DNA of 64,000 nucleotides. Source: Maribacter sedimenticola (GTDB taxonomy: Bacteria > Bacteroidota > Bacteroidia > Flavobacteriales > Flavobacteriaceae). The notes below the pieces were generated by a model that worked only from the letters and a program-made list of their open reading frames with translations, was not told where the DNA came from and did no database searches. The DNA lies in NCBI RefSeq assembly GCF_900188415.1, contig NZ_FZNV01000005.1, forward strand, positions 1 to 64,000. Direction: 5' to 3'. This document shows, piece by piece, positions 63,395-64,000 of the stretch (positions within the stretch are counted from its first letter, which is position 1; the number at the start of each line of letters is the position of its first letter). The translations under genes were made by a program, and so were the position numbers.

Positions 63395-64000
63395 ATGCAA
63401 TTATTCTACAATCCAAATCTGGAAGAAAAAGACACCGCGTTTACATTTGACAGCAGTGAGAGCAAGCATATTGTTAAGGTATTGAGGAAAAAAAATGGCG
63501 ATGAACTAAACATTACCAATGGTAAAGGATTCTTGTTTACCGCCAAAATTATTTCAGACAATGTAAAAAAATGTGAAGTTGAAATTAATTCCTGCAATAG
63601 AACCTACCCAAAAGCATACAGACTACATTTGGCAGTGGCCCCCACTAAAATGAACGATCGTTATGAATGGTTCCTGGAAAAGGCCACCGAAATAGGGGTA
63701 GATGAAATTACCCCCTTGATTTGCAAACGTTCTGAACGCAAAATTGTAAAATTGGACCGTATGCAAAGGGTCATTGAAGCAGCTATGAAACAATCTTTAC
63801 AGACCTATTTACCTAAAATAAACGAACCAATTGCCTTTTCTGAATTTATGGACCAACCTACCAATGGGTTAAAGTTCATAGCGCATTGTGAGGAAACCGA
63901 ACGTCATGAACTAAAACGAAGAATAGCCGCCGATCAAGATGTTACCATATTAATTGGCCCCGAAGGAGATTTTACGTTAAGTGAAATAAAAAAGGCATAC
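63395..64000 (+). CDS. rsmE: 16S rRNA (uracil1498-N3)-methyltransferase, 3' end outside window
   Basis: The frame starts at ATG 63395 and is open to the window edge (202 codons; the family has about 230-250 residues, so about 30-40 are missing). The N-terminal QLFYNPNLEE and HIVKVLRKKNGDEL form the RNA-binding PUA-like part. APTKMNDRYEWFLEKATEIG, the CKRSERK loop, EAAMKQSLQTYLP (about 128-140) and ILIGPEGDFTLSE near the end are the SPOUT methyltransferase motifs with the knotted AdoMet site. It methylates U1498 in the small ribosomal subunit. It follows tsaD by 16 bp, probably in the same transcript. Confidence 0.95.
   Translation, partial: MQLFYNPNLEEKDTAFTFDSSESKHIVKVLRKKNGDELNITNGKGFLFTAKIISDNVKKCEVEINSCNRTYPKAYRLHLAVAPTKMNDRYEWFLEKATEIGVDEITPLICKRSERKIVKLDRMQRVIEAAMKQSLQTYLPKINEPIAFSEFMDQPTNGLKFIAHCEETERHELKRRIAADQDVTILIGPEGDFTLSEIKKAY

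Overview
The window looks like a chromosomal segment of a marine-type Flavobacteriaceae bacterium (Bacteroidota). The evidence is low GC, two proteins with type IX secretion (T9SS) C-terminal sorting domains, several TAnnTTTG promoter boxes, lipoproteins with acidic surface-export-like N-termini, a bacillithiol gene (bshA), and a run of Flavobacteriia-typical housekeeping genes (lptD, MCE/MlaD, amidase, tamB-tsaD-rsmE). No tRNA, rRNA, transposase, integrase or CRISPR array was seen.

Layout. Positions 1-873 hold the 3' end of a large T9SS-secreted repeat protein. Positions 1047-35713 are a very AT-rich cell-surface polysaccharide island. It starts with nucleotide-sugar genes (UDP-GlcNAc 4-epimerase, UDP-Glc dehydrogenase, UDP-HexNAc dehydrogenase and, on the minus strand, UDP-GlcA 4-epimerase), which predicts GlcA, GalA and HexNAcA donors and hence an acidic polymer. 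Then come two Wzx/Wzy-type sets: a plus-strand set (8985-17004: Wzy, Wzx, three GT4 transferases, a PglC-like initiating transferase, a FemAB-like acyltransferase) and a minus-strand set (29685 down to 20231: GT4, WecB, Wzy, Wzx, pyruvyltransferase-like protein, GT2, two GT4). A third plus-strand block (29897-35713) has a dimethylformamidase-beta-like protein with a membrane hairpin, a GINT1-like propeller protein, a glycosyltransferase remnant, a DegT aminotransferase and a second PglC-like transferase. Next to each Wzx/Wzy set lies a paralogous surface-lipoprotein-like gene (4987 and 18514) with a helical, lyase-like C-terminal half; both are preceded by the same DNA element.

From 35960 the GC content rises. 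There is a T9SS-secreted sugar-dehydrogenase-like multidomain protein with a coupled lipoprotein, an OmpA protein, then a minus-strand block (51457 down to 41892: amidase, MCE protein, Fe-S oxidoreductase pair, conserved hypothetical, GH3/beta-lactamase fusion, bshA, lipoprotein). lptD-ridA, a GlcNAc-kinase-like gene, gap-pfkA and tamB follow, and tsaD and truncated rsmE close the window.

The genes suggest one coherent story: charged nucleotide sugars are made, joined on undecaprenyl phosphate by two alternative initiating enzymes, flipped and polymerised by two Wzx/Wzy pairs, and probably trimmed or modified at the surface by two paired lipoproteins. Outer-membrane export (Wza) and chain-length control (Wzc) genes are not in the window. 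The most interesting points are the paired lipoproteins with their shared upstream element, and the unusual 29897-33216 gene pair.
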